Shown here in pieces: positions 10,065-22,127 of a stretch of DNA of 64,000 nucleotides. How positions within the stretch are numbered: position 1 is the stretch's first letter; each line of letters opens with the position of its first letter. The stretch lies in assembly GCA_003868215.1 (NCBI GenBank), contig QWDQ01000051.1, positions 124,001 through 188,000 on the forward strand. The letters run 5' to 3'. The position numbers and the translations under genes were made by a program. The DNA is from Pseudophaeomoniella oleicola (taxonomy: Eukaryota; Ascomycota; Eurotiomycetes; Phaeomoniellales; Phaeomoniellaceae). The notes under the pieces are model-generated. The model saw nothing but the letters and a program-made list of their open reading frames with translations. It was not told where the DNA came from and ran no database searches.

Positions 10065-13000
10065 GGTAAATAGGATACGGACCTTAGGTATCCTAGGTCC
10101 CTGTATCTACCTACGGCCGACTCACTGGACCCTCTTTCTGGAAGCGGCAAGCATACTCTAGTATCTAGGTAGGTAATGCCAACGATCTGGTTAAGTGTCA
10201 AAGCCTCTTCAGGGAGGAATAATTTTATGGCGCGTGGACCCATCTGAGAGATGATCTCGTTTCCGGTATCTAATACTAGGTAGGTGCTATTCTTGCTCAA
10301 GATCAATGGTAGTGCGTAGGTACCTAGTATTGTAATGGAACCGGGTTACTAAACTCGATGGCATATTGTAGACGCCACGATTGTGTGTCGTATCCTCATC
10401 ATGTTGACACCCTTGGAACTTGAATTTAGTATTAAGCCGGTAGGCAGACTGTATCAGATGGCGGGTTGGGTTACGGGTTGACGGTACCCGCATACGATTG
10501 AGTTGGGTAATGATTTTGAACACCGCGTATAGGTTGGATTCCATCATCACACCTGACATGGCTTTGAGGAAATCATTCTGTTTCTGCCGCTCGGAACAGC
10601 ATCGTGCAAGATCCAAGCTATAGAAGATAACCGTGCCTAGATGTCTGCCGCATTTGCTTTTTGATCCATGGGTATGCCAATTCGATATGTAAGTCGGTAT
10701 TGACGGTTTCCAAGTTTTTTATGCGCAAGCTTGCAACGTTGAGTGAGCCGCTAAATTGTACCAAATGCCTCCTTTTCCTTCAAGGCGTATGCTGTAATTG
10801 AAGCTTCAAAATCACGATGCGATCGAATTTGGTACTGCCGCATTTGATCAGCTACCTAGGTATATGCCTAAATGCGTCATATCTAGGTGCCTGCAGACCC
10901 GTTCGACAGCAATGAGCCTTCACTGTGAGGTTGCTGAGTGATCAACTTCTGCGCATCCATTCATCGGGATGGTACTTACCCAAAGATCTTCGGTGCAGTA
11001 GGGTCCTGGCTTTTACAAACGACATCCCGACAGCTGTCCATAATCGTGCGTGCTATGTTCATCATGAGGAACTTGGGACATAATCTCGGCACCGACCCTG
11101 CCGAAATTTAGCGCCGACTCGGTGATTGACACCAAATCAGAGCTCTGATTGCCAAAATATGGCATTTCCGTGTACTCGAGATCTGTGACCAAAGCTCATC
11201 GTCATTGAAGTTGAAAATCGGTCTTGGATATCCGAAGATGTTGTTTAGGACAATAAACGTACTTGATGATGGCGGTGTATCCTGGCTCATCGAACCAAAG
11301 ATTCGCTATACCTTGCGTCGTGTCCAACCCGAGCATGGCGGCGAGATATAGATGGTTTTCGTCAACAGTATTAGGGCTTGGTAGCAATAAACCTCGACCT
11401 TCGTCCAAGTTTTGCCGGCCACCACGTTGACCAAATTCCATTGATGCACCGGTGCTCTTTGGGAGCCTTGTTGTACACTTGTTGATCGGTGCGGAGCCGG
11501 TCATATTTTGTGCTGGTGGCCGTATCTGTGCCGGCCTAATGACCAGTCAGTGTTAGTACAATTGTGCTAGGGAACAACAACTGGAAGTTGATGGATGTTC
11601 TGTTCGGGATGGCTGGCTTGGTACGTCCTAATGGTAGAAGGCTGTGTTTGTTATAGTGCCTCCTAAGATACCCAGTAATGCGTATCGTCGACTAAGGGTG
11701 GCTTATGAATTCCCGACCTAGTACCAAGCACTAGGACATCTACTGTCTATGTTGACAGCAACGAGGCCTTACCAGTTTGATTGACGGCATGATGCCCATT
11801 CTCTCTTGTCAAGACTGCTACGAGCACATTGACCGAATGTGACTGTTGATGTTAGGTGAGTAGCTTTTCACACCCAAGTGGTTGCCGGACGATGTGCTGC
11901 GGGTCGGGCAGAGTGGAGTTGTGATGACCCGACCCAAGGTGCAGATCCCTTGTTGTCGCTGGCACGGCTGGATGCACCAGAACACTGGGTTCCCAACATA
12001 CAACCGAGACTCAATACCTACCCTCGCAGAGTTCCTTTAGTTGCGGCAGATGCTTTGCGATGATCGGGACTGCTTCCTCGGCATGTCATTCTACTGGCGT
12101 TGTTAGATTTTCCTCCTTCGTTCCTCTTCTCAAACAGCTATATCTCATCGCCTAAGTTCCTAGTAGGTACTTTGGTCACGACAGGATGATTATACCTTCT
12201 TAGACTGTTAGTCGGCAACAATGGAATGGTGCCAGTCGTGAACCCATCAGACAGGATCTCCAGTGGTAATGCTAGACGGCAACAACTGTCTAGGATCGTT
12301 GGTGTGACTTCAAAGCGTTGGTGAGTGATACACTTACCGATTTCCAACCCTTGCCCACTCCTATAGTGAGTCCTTGATCTCCAAGGAAAGTGATAAGCTT
12401 CTTGGTAATTACCACTGGCGTTTTGATCGACAATGTATTGGCGAAGCAGTTCTAGGCTGTAGAGGCAATGCATTTGTGAAAGCACATGGAATAGGTTTCG
12501 TAACTACGCAGCCCTCTTACCACTCATGACCCTCAGCACCTTGAGCCAGATGACGGTCTGGGTCCTCGGCTGGGCTGACGGTCAAGTGTCCGATCAAAGT
12601 CGACAATCGAGTCCTCATGATCCCAGTAAACACCAAGTCAAGCCACTCAGCAATATCATTGTTACCTGTGATGCCCAGAATTACCTCATACAAGCTGCGG
12701 CGGTCTTCGTTGCACTAACCGGCCTTGTGATCCGGGGAGAAGAACTCTGAAGCGTCAGAGACATACCTCAAATCTTGAACGGCCGAATGGTCCCCCTTTT
12801 GCAGTGTGCAACAGTATTAAGCTGACGCGACTTCTGGGCTGGTTAATTCCGTTTCTGCGATGTCGAACATTTAAGGCTGGCCGAGTCCGCGACAACTTCT
12901 TCCAGACTCCCAGTTGTCGGACGAGGGACGTCCTGATGTAGAGCGCGCAACCCGAATGGGTTGGCTACCTACCTTCGGGAGGAGCGTTAGTTGGAGTCAT

Positions 13001-15689
13001 GCAGCAGATGCGCTCTGTTTGGCGCCGGTCGTTCCTCTGCTGCGAGAGGTCTGCCAGATGTGTCGCGCATGATGAAACTGTTTCAAAGATACCTATTGGT
13101 TACATTGAGATATGATATGACCACGTCGTCATCCATCGACTGAAGTAGTCGGCGATCAGAAAGATAGATCTATCTCCATTTCAGCATGCTGGTAGTGGGG
13201 GTGATCCAACCCATCGCTATCAATTGGAGTGACAGGAGGACACACATCGGGTTCAATCGGTGGAATTGTGAGAAGGGGGATACTCACGCACATTGGAGAC
13301 CTCCAGCCAGCCATCTGCTTTCCAATGTCACTCGACATTCCCGGCCAAAACGAGCCTCAAGCACAGCTCGTCTCACCGATAGTCCGAGGTTTTGCAGCCG
13401 GTCTATGAGCTGTCCGTTTGCTCATTATTCATTATTGTGCAGAGATCAGTGGCGTGGGTTTCATGCGCCGCTGGCACTGAATCCATCTGACGGGAGGAGC
13501 TTCTGAGACGATGCTCTGCGAACGAGTCGGACAGGGCGGATGATATGGCCACCATCGTGCTCGAAGGGACAGTCTGGTTCAGCGTTCAAGGTGATGTCGA
13601 AGGCGCAGAGAAAGACAGACGATTCTTGAGGTGCGCATCAGAAAGATATCGTTTCGATAAGCATTTGTCTTACGATCGCATGGGTAATAGTAGCTCCTTC
13701 GACGCGCCATGACTATGGAGAACCAAGAGAATCGATCAAGGCCTCGGCGATTTGTACACTCAGACGAGGACTCGTGTCATTTGGAGAAACCTTTGCCTGG
13801 AGGATTGCGCATCGGATGATGAAGAGGGTATCTGCGCCTCTTCGTGAGTGGGAATCGAATTTGCTCAGTACTTGCCATTGACATGTCAGGTTACTGTGTG
13901 GACATGGGATTCCAGTTCATGCTTCACATCGGATCTGTTGTGCCCTCGTCTCGATGTACTAAGGACTGCTGTTAGCACAGTCCAAGAGGAAATAATGCAG
14001 TCCATTTACTGGCTGTCTTTGCCCTCGCCACGTGACTCTGCACGCCCTCCGAGAAAGCCTGATGATTTCGGCTCTGAGATTGACATAGTCACGTAGTAGT
14101 TAGCAGAAAGTGTAGGGAACAGCACTAACAATCCGTGCCCAAAGAGCATGTCGCGATCAATACTCGACAAAACATAATTCAAGAATGTTCTACATCTGTG
14201 AGGATCCTGGAGGAGCATTTGAATCATCTGGTGATGCGCAGTCGTGGTCCGCGGTAATAACAGATGGAGGAGCACACTATACCTCGTAGAGGCTGTAGTT
14301 TAGGATAGCAATTAGACTGCTGCACCTTTGACAGACAGTTTACTTACCTAGATTTTATTCTGCTGTCTCGTCCGAATGATTGTGATATTGAGATTGAAAG
14401 TGATAATGGTAGGTACTGGGAAATAGTCTCTGCTCTGTGGTGGTGACACGTGATCTCGTGATTTGGACATCACTTGACACCGAATACATCTCTGGGTCTC
14501 CTCCCATATTGTAAGAGACGAACTTGAGTTTGCATTATAATCAGGATGGAGCCGGTATACTTCCACCTTATGCGTGGGGTTGGGTATTGATTGGTTCATC
14601 ATTGCAAAAGACATCAGTAAGAGATTTTATATGGTCTTGGAACTTGATACCCTACACTCCAGCCTACTGAGTGTATACAGACCATCCTGATACTCCTGCC
14701 AAAGAAGATCAACCTTTCCATAGAAGAAATAACGTCCGTTATATCAGGAAATCTCAACGAGCCTTCTTTCAAAGCCTCACCATACATGATTCTATGAAAA
14801 TAGCAGTTCTTCCAAAGACAAACCAGTGCTACCTGCTGCCCAAATACACTGCCGAAACACGTATAGCAAGCTCCTCCGCTTGCGTCGATCAAGTTTTGTC
14901 CAATTCTTAGAATACGACCACAAATTGTGATCTTCTGCCCGAGATTTGCGTCGCCTCATACCAACCGTACGCAGGTATGCCCTCCAAGCTCTGTTCCTCG
15001 ATTTCGCATGTTATAAGCGTATCGTATTCAGCTGCGAAGTTTCGCCAGAGGCAAAGACTTGTATTGGTTTGTAGCGCTTTATGCTCATATAGACCACATG
15101 TGTTGGGCTACACCTTCGTTGCTTCTGGATGAGGTGCAATGTTTCCAACCGTGAGCAGACTGTCCTCGCAGAATCAGATCGAGTAGATGCTATTCGCCGG
15201 AAGTATCATGGTATCGCCGAAATTAAGCCCCATACGCGTCGCAGTATTTCTGTTTAGAGTACACGAGCTTCATCATAGGGTACTGTAAACAAAGATATAA
15301 GTTCAGCTTCAAGATGAGGTTAAAATATAGTCTGATAATTGGTATATTCTCCAAAGCATTGCTTGACACGCCCTAACGGCCATTGAACATATCGAACATC
15401 TAGGGAGCTGTCGGCAGACGATTACTCAGATCTGTCCATGAGCATAAAAGGTTTGTGATAGGGGTTGGTTTCCATTGCTAATGTCTCTGTCTCTTGTGGA
15501 GCTTAGCTGGTTTGATATGGGTTGATTTATGTAGAGACAGGTTCAGAGCATATAGTAGTGACACGTACAGAGTCGTCGAGTTTGGAGATGATATCATCCA
15601 AACGAAGAATATAATCCATCACTCCTGGTCTTGGCTCGAATATAATTATTGGCAATCGATCAATTTTCACCTTTCCCTGGAAATACACA
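10065..15689. other. Gene-free stretch with decayed frames
   Basis: No supported gene. Several reverse-strand frames (10287-10616, 11202-11504, 12138-12485, 14006-14892) read like protein for 60-110 residues, but none can be joined into a complete gene. The 12.1-12.5 kb frame has a short motif (SQMHCLYSLELLRQY) faintly like the HxxHC block of UstYa/DUF3328 proteins; this is not enough for a call. Confidence 0.35.
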
Positions 15690-15890
15690 TGACTAGTACC
15701 TATGTTAGAATATGTCCAATACAGTCCAACAGGTGCCAGCATTGCTCCGGTGGTATGTTCCAGCCGCCATCCTGGAGATCTGCCTGGCCGTGGAATACCC
15801 AACCCTTTCCCCAAGAAGCTTTGGCTTTTGAACGTGGTTACGATCTTTTGTTGCTGGGATCAGTGACAAATCATCTCAGCCAAAGGAGCT
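15690..15890 (-). pseudogene. Fragment resembling a DHA1-type MFS transporter
   Basis: One reverse-strand frame reads PGWRLEHTTGAMLAPVGLYW. This resembles the central segment of fungal drug:H+ antiporters, where a P-E-x-R-L motif precedes a membrane helix of the form GA-x-L-x-P-I-G-L-F-W. The frame just upstream (KAKASWGKG) has the basic central-loop character expected before that motif, but lies in a different frame. The rest of a 12-helix transporter is not found on either side. Only about 25 residues support the call, so it may be chance. Confidence 0.25.
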
Positions 15891-18800
15891 GCACAGGATG
15901 AGATGATTGATGGACTTGGCCATGCGAAAACGTCTCGAAGGTCCTTCTTTGTGACTTTCTACGTGTATGGTCGCGGCGCTGTTGAACTCGTCTGCCGAAA
16001 TCAGCGGCAATCACTGACTCCCCTTTGAAATTCTGACAGTTGCAAAATTGAATGGTGGCAGCGGAGTTTCAAACAATGACATGTTCTACCGTGGGAATAT
16101 ATTTTCTAGATGCTTTCGGGTAGACAAAAGCTGGAACTCAAGTTTGGCAAAGTCAGCAACCTCTAGACAGAGTCGAGCGAAGTATGATACCTAGTGAGGA
16201 GTATGCTTGCGATTTATGCTATCTTATCTGCAAAGCATTGCTGCATGGAACGGTGAAGCTGCGCATTTCTCATTGGGTGCAGTGCAGTGCGCAGGTGTGC
16301 CGTTGCAAAATCAGACGACTCGCCATGAGGTTGTACCCAATGCCTCTAGCTTTCCAAGGGGCAGGCTTGGCTGCTAAGGCGCTACGACCGAGCGATCGGA
16401 GTACACCAGTCGGAGACCGAACAAATTCATGACCGAATCATGGAAATCGGTCAAGGATCGCGGAGAGCAATTGAAAGGCTTTCTGGTTTTGTTGGCTTGG
16501 GTGATTAGCACTCTCCAGAGCCGCCCACTGGTTCCAGCGCCTTGCATAACGGCCTTGCCGACTACGGAAGGTTGAGTACAGGCCGATACGTCGGATACTT
16601 GGAGCAAGGCAGGACCCTTTTGTATTGCATTGACCAAGTACGGCAAATGCGTAAGGTATAGACAATGTTGTAATACATCAAGCCCAAAGGAAAGACCGAG
16701 ATATATGAAGGGCCAGAGTATCAGGTCGTATGTGGCGATACCAAAGTTGCCCTTCGGCGACATATGCGCACTTTTGGACAAAGAATCGACTGTTGGGGAC
16801 TTCGGGCGCGATGACTGCGTAGCGTAATGGAATATCACCCTCTGGGTCTGGAACATTAATGGCGTTGTCATCTGGAAATGGAGTTATTGCGATGTGGAAT
16901 ACGCGATCGAACGCCTTCTTATCGGAGACGTATATACAGAATCTTGATGGAACTAAGGGGCGCTTCGCTTGCAGTTGACTCTCTCAGCGACTTACAAGGT
17001 CTCATGAAGAGGTCCATGACGGTGTTCTATCTTCTTTCTGCCGGAATCTCAAGCCTGTCGCGCAACACCGGTAACACGTTTCGGTGCCTGAATACATGGT
17101 GCAGGTACATGTACTCCATGTTGCGTGCCGCGATCGGAAAGGTAGGCCAGCCGTTATCAGCATCTTAGACATTGATGGGGGTATCTTTCAGGAGGGTTGG
17201 GAGAGGGCTAGCTCATGGATCTCCAAATGTCGCGCATCAGCGCCAGGAAATGGAAACGGGCGAAGTGACATATTGGTGAACCACGGTCGCATCGATGGCA
17301 TGACCAATTAGAAAGAAACGCGTCTATGTCTGTGTTGAAGAGCTACCAGGTGCATGTCTCGCGCCGACGACGTGGTATACATTGACGAACAGGTTATGAG
17401 GATTCGAGGTATAATTTCGTGGATGAAGGTAGCTTTTGCGCAGTCAGGCGGAGGAAGCATTGGACAAGTTCGAAGAGTGAAGATGCGTTGTTGAGAATAG
17501 CCTCAAGCGGCTGTTTCTGCCTGCAGAGGTAGGAATGAAGACACAAATGGATCAAGAGAGAGCGTCATTACAGAGGGAAAATGAGTCCGCTCCTCCCCAT
17601 GATAGTTGAGAGAACATGTCTTACAGTGCCCTTGACACCTCTGGACGGCGCAAAGAATGTACTAAATTCTTATCTCGGCGTCTACCCTGAAGGCGACCAA
17701 ACATCAAATATATTGTTGCTACTATTTCACGGCGAATTATGATATTTATTCTTTGTCTCATCCATCACATGGCTTAGACATGGTGGATCATATGTGAGTC
17801 GTATATGGAATGAACGGGAGCAATCGAATAGCTTGTGGGTAGATAGACGGCAAGGTGAAGCGCAGCCGAGAGGAGTATGTTAAGATGTGTGGGATGGATG
17901 GTGGTGCTCCGAGGGTGACAGGACTTTATGCTCGTTACTGGCTGGGAAAATATCTCTTTCCATTGTTAGTATGCGACCCAGCACCGGAAATTTTTACTCA
18001 CAATTTGTGGTATCAGAGAGCGATGTTGGCGCAACAGTAGTAACGGCGCGGTGTCTGATCTTTGGGGATTAGTCAAGAAAGTCATAGTGGATGGTGAAGC
18101 CATGGTCGGTGAAGCTAGAAGAAGTAGGAATATTGTTGTATACACGACTGAGTATATATCGCGGAGCAAAAGTGTTTGGCAAAGCATCATGTCAGATGGG
18201 ACCACCAGAGACCCAAGCTGAAGTTGAAAGAATGGGACGATAATAACGGACTAGTTTTCAAACGAATTCGCAAGTACTGGCAGTGGCATCGATCGGCCTC
18301 ATATTTATTGGTTCAATCTCATGAAGTAAGTCTTGAATGCAATATATTCCAATATCTGTCTGGGGCTCGGTGCAGAGGAACACAATACAACTGGGATTCA
18401 AAGGCCAGTCAGTACCTGCTAAGGACTGAGCCTTGGGAAAAGATGGTCCTCTAGTCTGAGAGCCCATTATATGTCGCTCTGCCTTGTATGGCTGTCCGCC
18501 AGCACAATAGTTCTTGTTGATTTAATGAATGGTGTAGTATATATCCAACAATAATCCGATCATATTCAACAACAAAACAAGGGTCGAGTGGTCGAGTCGA
18601 ACTAGCTCCCGCTGGTTCCTCCCATTCCCCTTCCGCCTCCGACTGTTCGACCCCCGCCCGGTCCAGTCCCCAACGATAATTGTAGATATATAGAATAAAG
18701 ATAAAAAACCCACAACAATTCGGAAAAACCATCATAAGGTGGTTCTCCTGACATCAGCCCTCCACAGCGGAGTGCGGTGATCAAGGTTTATACTGTTCCA

Positions 18801-19738
18801 TTGCTTCTTTTTTTGTTTATTTTTTGCTTATGCTGTCGTGATGGACTGGGGTTTGCTTTGCCGGCATTCTGGATTTATGAAGGTTAGGTAGTGATCTTAT
18901 ATTCTGGCTATTGTTGCTTGAGTAGAATGGCAACACGATAAGCTGCTAATTGCTTCTCCTCGTATAATGTTTCTGCTTCTACTTCCTAGTCTTGCTTGTA
19001 GGTTACGTATAGTTTATTATGAAGTTGCACAGTGCCATCACACTTCCGGCATGTAGGCTTCCAAAGACATTTTATCCGCATCTCTTGACAGTGAACTCCT
19101 TCTATTTTGATCTATGATGATCGAATTGGCTCCCTATATTATGTGGCTGCGTGTCTACATTGTTGTCGCGTGATAGTAGTATTGTGTTGCTTTGGACGAC
19201 GATCGTAAACAGGAAAGAAAGTCTGGATGTTGACGGCGGGGATGCAACATCTTCATGCATTTTCATGCCAAACAAGACTCAAATCCGTGCACTTTTAATG
19301 CTGGATGTGTCAGAGCTGCTACTTGCCTCATTTATACGCGTTGCCATCTCTTCGTTCGCGTCCCAATTCCCCGGCAGTGAGTTGATGTTTACTAAATTGA
19401 GGGGCCCCGCGATCCCCCGCGATATCGCCAGATTCGCCCTTATCGATAAGGGAAAGGTCCTGCCTGAATGGGTTAGCGTCAATTGGCTTTCCCTCCCGTG
19501 ACGGCGGTTCATGATGTTAATCACGAAGTACTTCTTTCCAGACATTGCAGTCGCTCCAATACCACTAGAATGCGAGTCGCTCTCTGATCCGTATCATTGC
19601 TAAGAGCCTATCTGGCGTTTAGTGGGATGGGTCCGACTTGACCGCATGGGGAATCTCCCAACTTGAAGGTTACATCTCGAATTGTGTTGCCTGTTCATTA
19701 GGCACCCATGAAATACTTGAAGATCATCCGAGAGAGGG
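15891..19738. other. Gene-free stretch with decayed frames, possible ankyrin-type relic
   Basis: No complete gene. On the reverse strand at 16.4-17.2 kb, separate frames contain INV followed by DADNGWPTFPIAARN and, about 240 bp further on, INVPDPEGDIPLRYAV. Both look like degenerate ankyrin units but are interrupted. Around 18.5-18.75 kb a C- and GA-rich segment precedes an A-rich stretch. I looked for matching repeats that would make it an element terminus and found none. An 88-codon reverse frame (19279-19545) overlaps a 116-codon forward frame; neither is convincing. Confidence 0.35.
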
Positions 19739-19752
19739 TATATATATATATA
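19739..19752 (+). promoter_or_regulatory. TATA-rich element upstream of the acetyltransferase gene
   Basis: A run of seven TA dinucleotides lies 82-95 bp upstream of the ATG at 19834, a normal position for a fungal Pol II TATA region. Confidence 0.45.
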
Positions 19753-19833
19753 TCTATCATTGAAATGTAGAGCCGATCAGGCTGTCTGAGTCTACATCGC
19801 ACTTTGTTCGTCCTTTATCGTACGAGTTCCAAA

Positions 19834-20653
19834 ATGTCATCTTTCACCGTCCGATCCGTGACATTTGAAGATGCTGCGGGCATTGCCGCCGCAACCATGT
19901 CGGCGTGGTACCATGGCGACTCCCACTGGCGTCAAATGTGGCATGTGCCTTTGTCAGAAGTCATCGCCGCCAATGCGGAACGACTACCCCACAGTCTGAG
20001 CACGGGCAACACAAAGCGGTTCGAGATAGCCGTCGATACTGCCCCGGGGGAAATCCTGGGACATGCTCGATGGCTTGTTCCAGATGGTATGGAGGATATG
20101 TGGCCATCTGCTCGCGGACCGCAAGCCAAGGATGAAGAAGAGGCCACAAAGTTTAAGCAAATGTTTGAGAAGGCAGAATGGAATCCTGACGGTCGCTATG
20201 GGCATGAGAACTCGCCGGCGCAGAACGAGCTGAGGGAGAAGATCATCGCTGGATTTGGAGGGCCATATCTCAGTAAGTTGGGGATCGAGCTGTCTGATGC
20301 TCTGGAATCAACAGGAGAGCTGACTTTGACTAGTGCTGGACTACCTGGCCACGAGTCCATCCCACACAGGCCGCGGTATTGCAAGCCTACTTGTAGCCAG
20401 TGGTTTGGAGCAAGCGGATCAGTTGAACATGCGAGTTATAGTAACGGCGGCTCCAGCTGCTGTGGGCTTGTATCGGAGACTTGGGTTCGAGGCGGTCGAA
20501 GAGTTCACAAAGGGAGAGAAGATGTTGGTCAAACCCGAAGGCAGCGAATTTCTATTGGACTACGTGATGATTTTTATGATCCGGGAGCCCAGGGGTGGGA
20601 AGGCGAATGAAAAAAAGGACAAGGAAACTTTGGTTATAGATGTATCGTCTTGA
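19834..20653 (+). CDS. GNAT-family N-acetyltransferase
   Basis: Two exons: 19834-20272 and 20334-20653, joined across a 61-nt GTAAGT...TAG intron in phase 1. The product is about 252 residues. It would transfer acetyl from acetyl-CoA to an unknown amine. The C-terminal half holds the acetyl-CoA site: beta-4 reads LDYLATSP, then HTGRGIAS supplies the Q/R-x-x-G-x-G/A pyrophosphate loop, followed by VTAAPAAVGLYRRLGFEAV (motif B). The N-terminus (FTVRSVTFEDAAGIAAATMS) is the usual GNAT start. The Met at 19834 is preferred over one ten codons upstream because its context (CCAAAATGTC) is better and the domain begins right after it. This type is common in fungal accessory regions. No signal peptide, so probably cytosolic. 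Confidence 0.85.
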
Positions 20654-21836
20654 GCTGCTCGAAAATCTATTTCTGTATGATAATCAAGCACATACTACTT
20701 GCTACCAACGGCTTAAAATCCGAAAGCCAGTTATCCAAACTCAGCCACAGCCCGAAGCAACTTGGGCCATCTCGACAGACTTATATAGACCAGAGACGAA
20801 CCATGGGGATCTGCCAGTGCTTCAACTGTAGATTGGAGCCAACATGACCTCCAACTTTCTAGCTATTCATTCTCAGACTGGTTGTGGAGATTTGTGGTGT
20901 TGCACGCCCAGGGAAGAAGGGCAGACGAGTAAGATAATTCTTTCAGATGTTGCCCTACTTGATTACTACGTTGTGGTCCGTACATTGTTCCTAAGCACGG
21001 CAGTATTCTTCTAACCACACAGGCTACTCGTTTGGGTCCGAGATCTGTGCAGTTGAACGGACTGATTCATGACTCTCGGGACCACTCTACGATACTTCGT
21101 ATGCACATCTGCATTGGTTGTTTTCAAGCTTATAATCGGAGCACCTGTGAGATCTTGAAGCTATGTTGAGGTCCAGATCACATTATTGCGGTCTCCGATC
21201 AAAGGTGGATTACCTTGCAGCATCAACTCGATCGCGGAAGATGATGCATCACTTTTTATCAACTCATATCCATACAGAGAGTAAGTTGATCTGGTATTAT
21301 TGCTGAAAACTAATTGCACCGGTCTCCTAGAGAACTCAGCAATTCTGCGCAAGGACGACGGGTCTATGGATCCTCGTATACAGCGATAGCCATACCGTTC
21401 ACGCCCTGCACATCTTCCCGATCTCATGATGGCACCTCCCCGGCCGACCGTAAGATGCGATCGATCCTGCGACAAAACCGCCAAACGTCTGGATTGCGTG
21501 CGCATCAGAGCACTGCCTCTTGATCGCAAAGGGTCACGGACAAGTGTGAGGGAAATAATACTGACGAGAGGTTGAAATTCGTCCATAGGCGCTGAGGAAG
21601 GTATTGAAACTGATACGATACTGAACAAGCCCGAGAGTCATGTCGATTTATCTTACGACAGTCAGATCGTGCATCGTCCAGTCTTTCTCTAGGATCGAAA
21701 TTGTTGCTACTCGCCATGACGCCGCAGAGAGCCGGTGGGCCTTATGCTTGAGGAACGAGCGACAGAATAAGAGTTGGGCAGATGAGATAATTCAACTGTC
21801 ACAGGAGAAAGCAGCACACTCCAGAGGACCTACGAG
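20654..21836. other. Intergenic, with possible decayed coding
   Basis: No complete gene. A reverse frame of 155 codons (21161-21628) and overlapping forward frames are open but resemble no family. The forward strand from about 21400 reads like coding sequence with several stops and leads into the candidate at 21837. Confidence 0.35.
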
Positions 21837-22127
21837 ATGTGGGTAGGCGGGTTATGTCTTTATGGTGGCAGCATAGAGCATACACCTGATGTTTTGGGAC
21901 GTGTTGCTGCTTATGAATTTATATTCACTGAGTCTCCAGTCGCCGTATCATTCGAAAGATTTCGGAAACAAGAATATACGTACAATGCTACTCTCCTCGC
22001 CACTGAGGATGTCGAGAGAACCGATCCAACACCACTTGAGATGTCCCCTCGGCACGATCATTTGATGTCATGGAAAGAAATTCGTCAAAGAAACTGGCCA
22101 ACTGAAGAAAAAAAATTCAAATCTTGA
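21837..22127 (+). CDS. Candidate 96-aa ORF, possibly the 3' end of a decayed gene
   Basis: Open from an ATG at 21837 to a stop at 22127, overlapping the tail of the convergent MFS gene by 11 bp. The protein (starts MWVGGLCLYGGSIEHTPDVL, ends EEKKFKS) is of ordinary composition with no motif I recognise. Upstream forward sequence looks coding but is interrupted, so this may be the last exon of a dead gene. Confidence 0.3.
   Translation: MWVGGLCLYGGSIEHTPDVLGRVAAYEFIFTESPVAVSFERFRKQEYTYNATLLATEDVERTDPTPLEMSPRHDHLMSWKEIRQRNWPTEEKKFKS

Larger units (their letters stand above)
8600..10870. repeat. Dense patch of TACCTAGGTA / TAGGTACCTA palindromes
   Basis: Short palindromic words built from TACC, TAGG and GGTA occur in clusters, for example near 8610, 9050-9105, 9155-9180, 9360-9380, 9550-9580, 9660-9710, 10155-10170, 10310-10330 and 10855-10862. 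Single copies occur elsewhere (near 590, 26100, 30670, 31155 and 45870), but this 2.3-kb stretch is the concentration. The words vary and are not a strict tandem repeat. Function is unknown. Confidence 0.7.

Noticed and set aside
12138-12485. Possible UstYa/DUF3328 relic on the reverse strand
   Set aside because: Only one short block (SQMHCLYSLELLRQY) resembles the family, the first His of HxxHC is missing and the second HxxHC block is absent.
18450-18760. Possible LTR-like terminus near an A-rich tract
   Set aside because: No second copy of the segment, no target duplication and no internal coding parts were found within the window.
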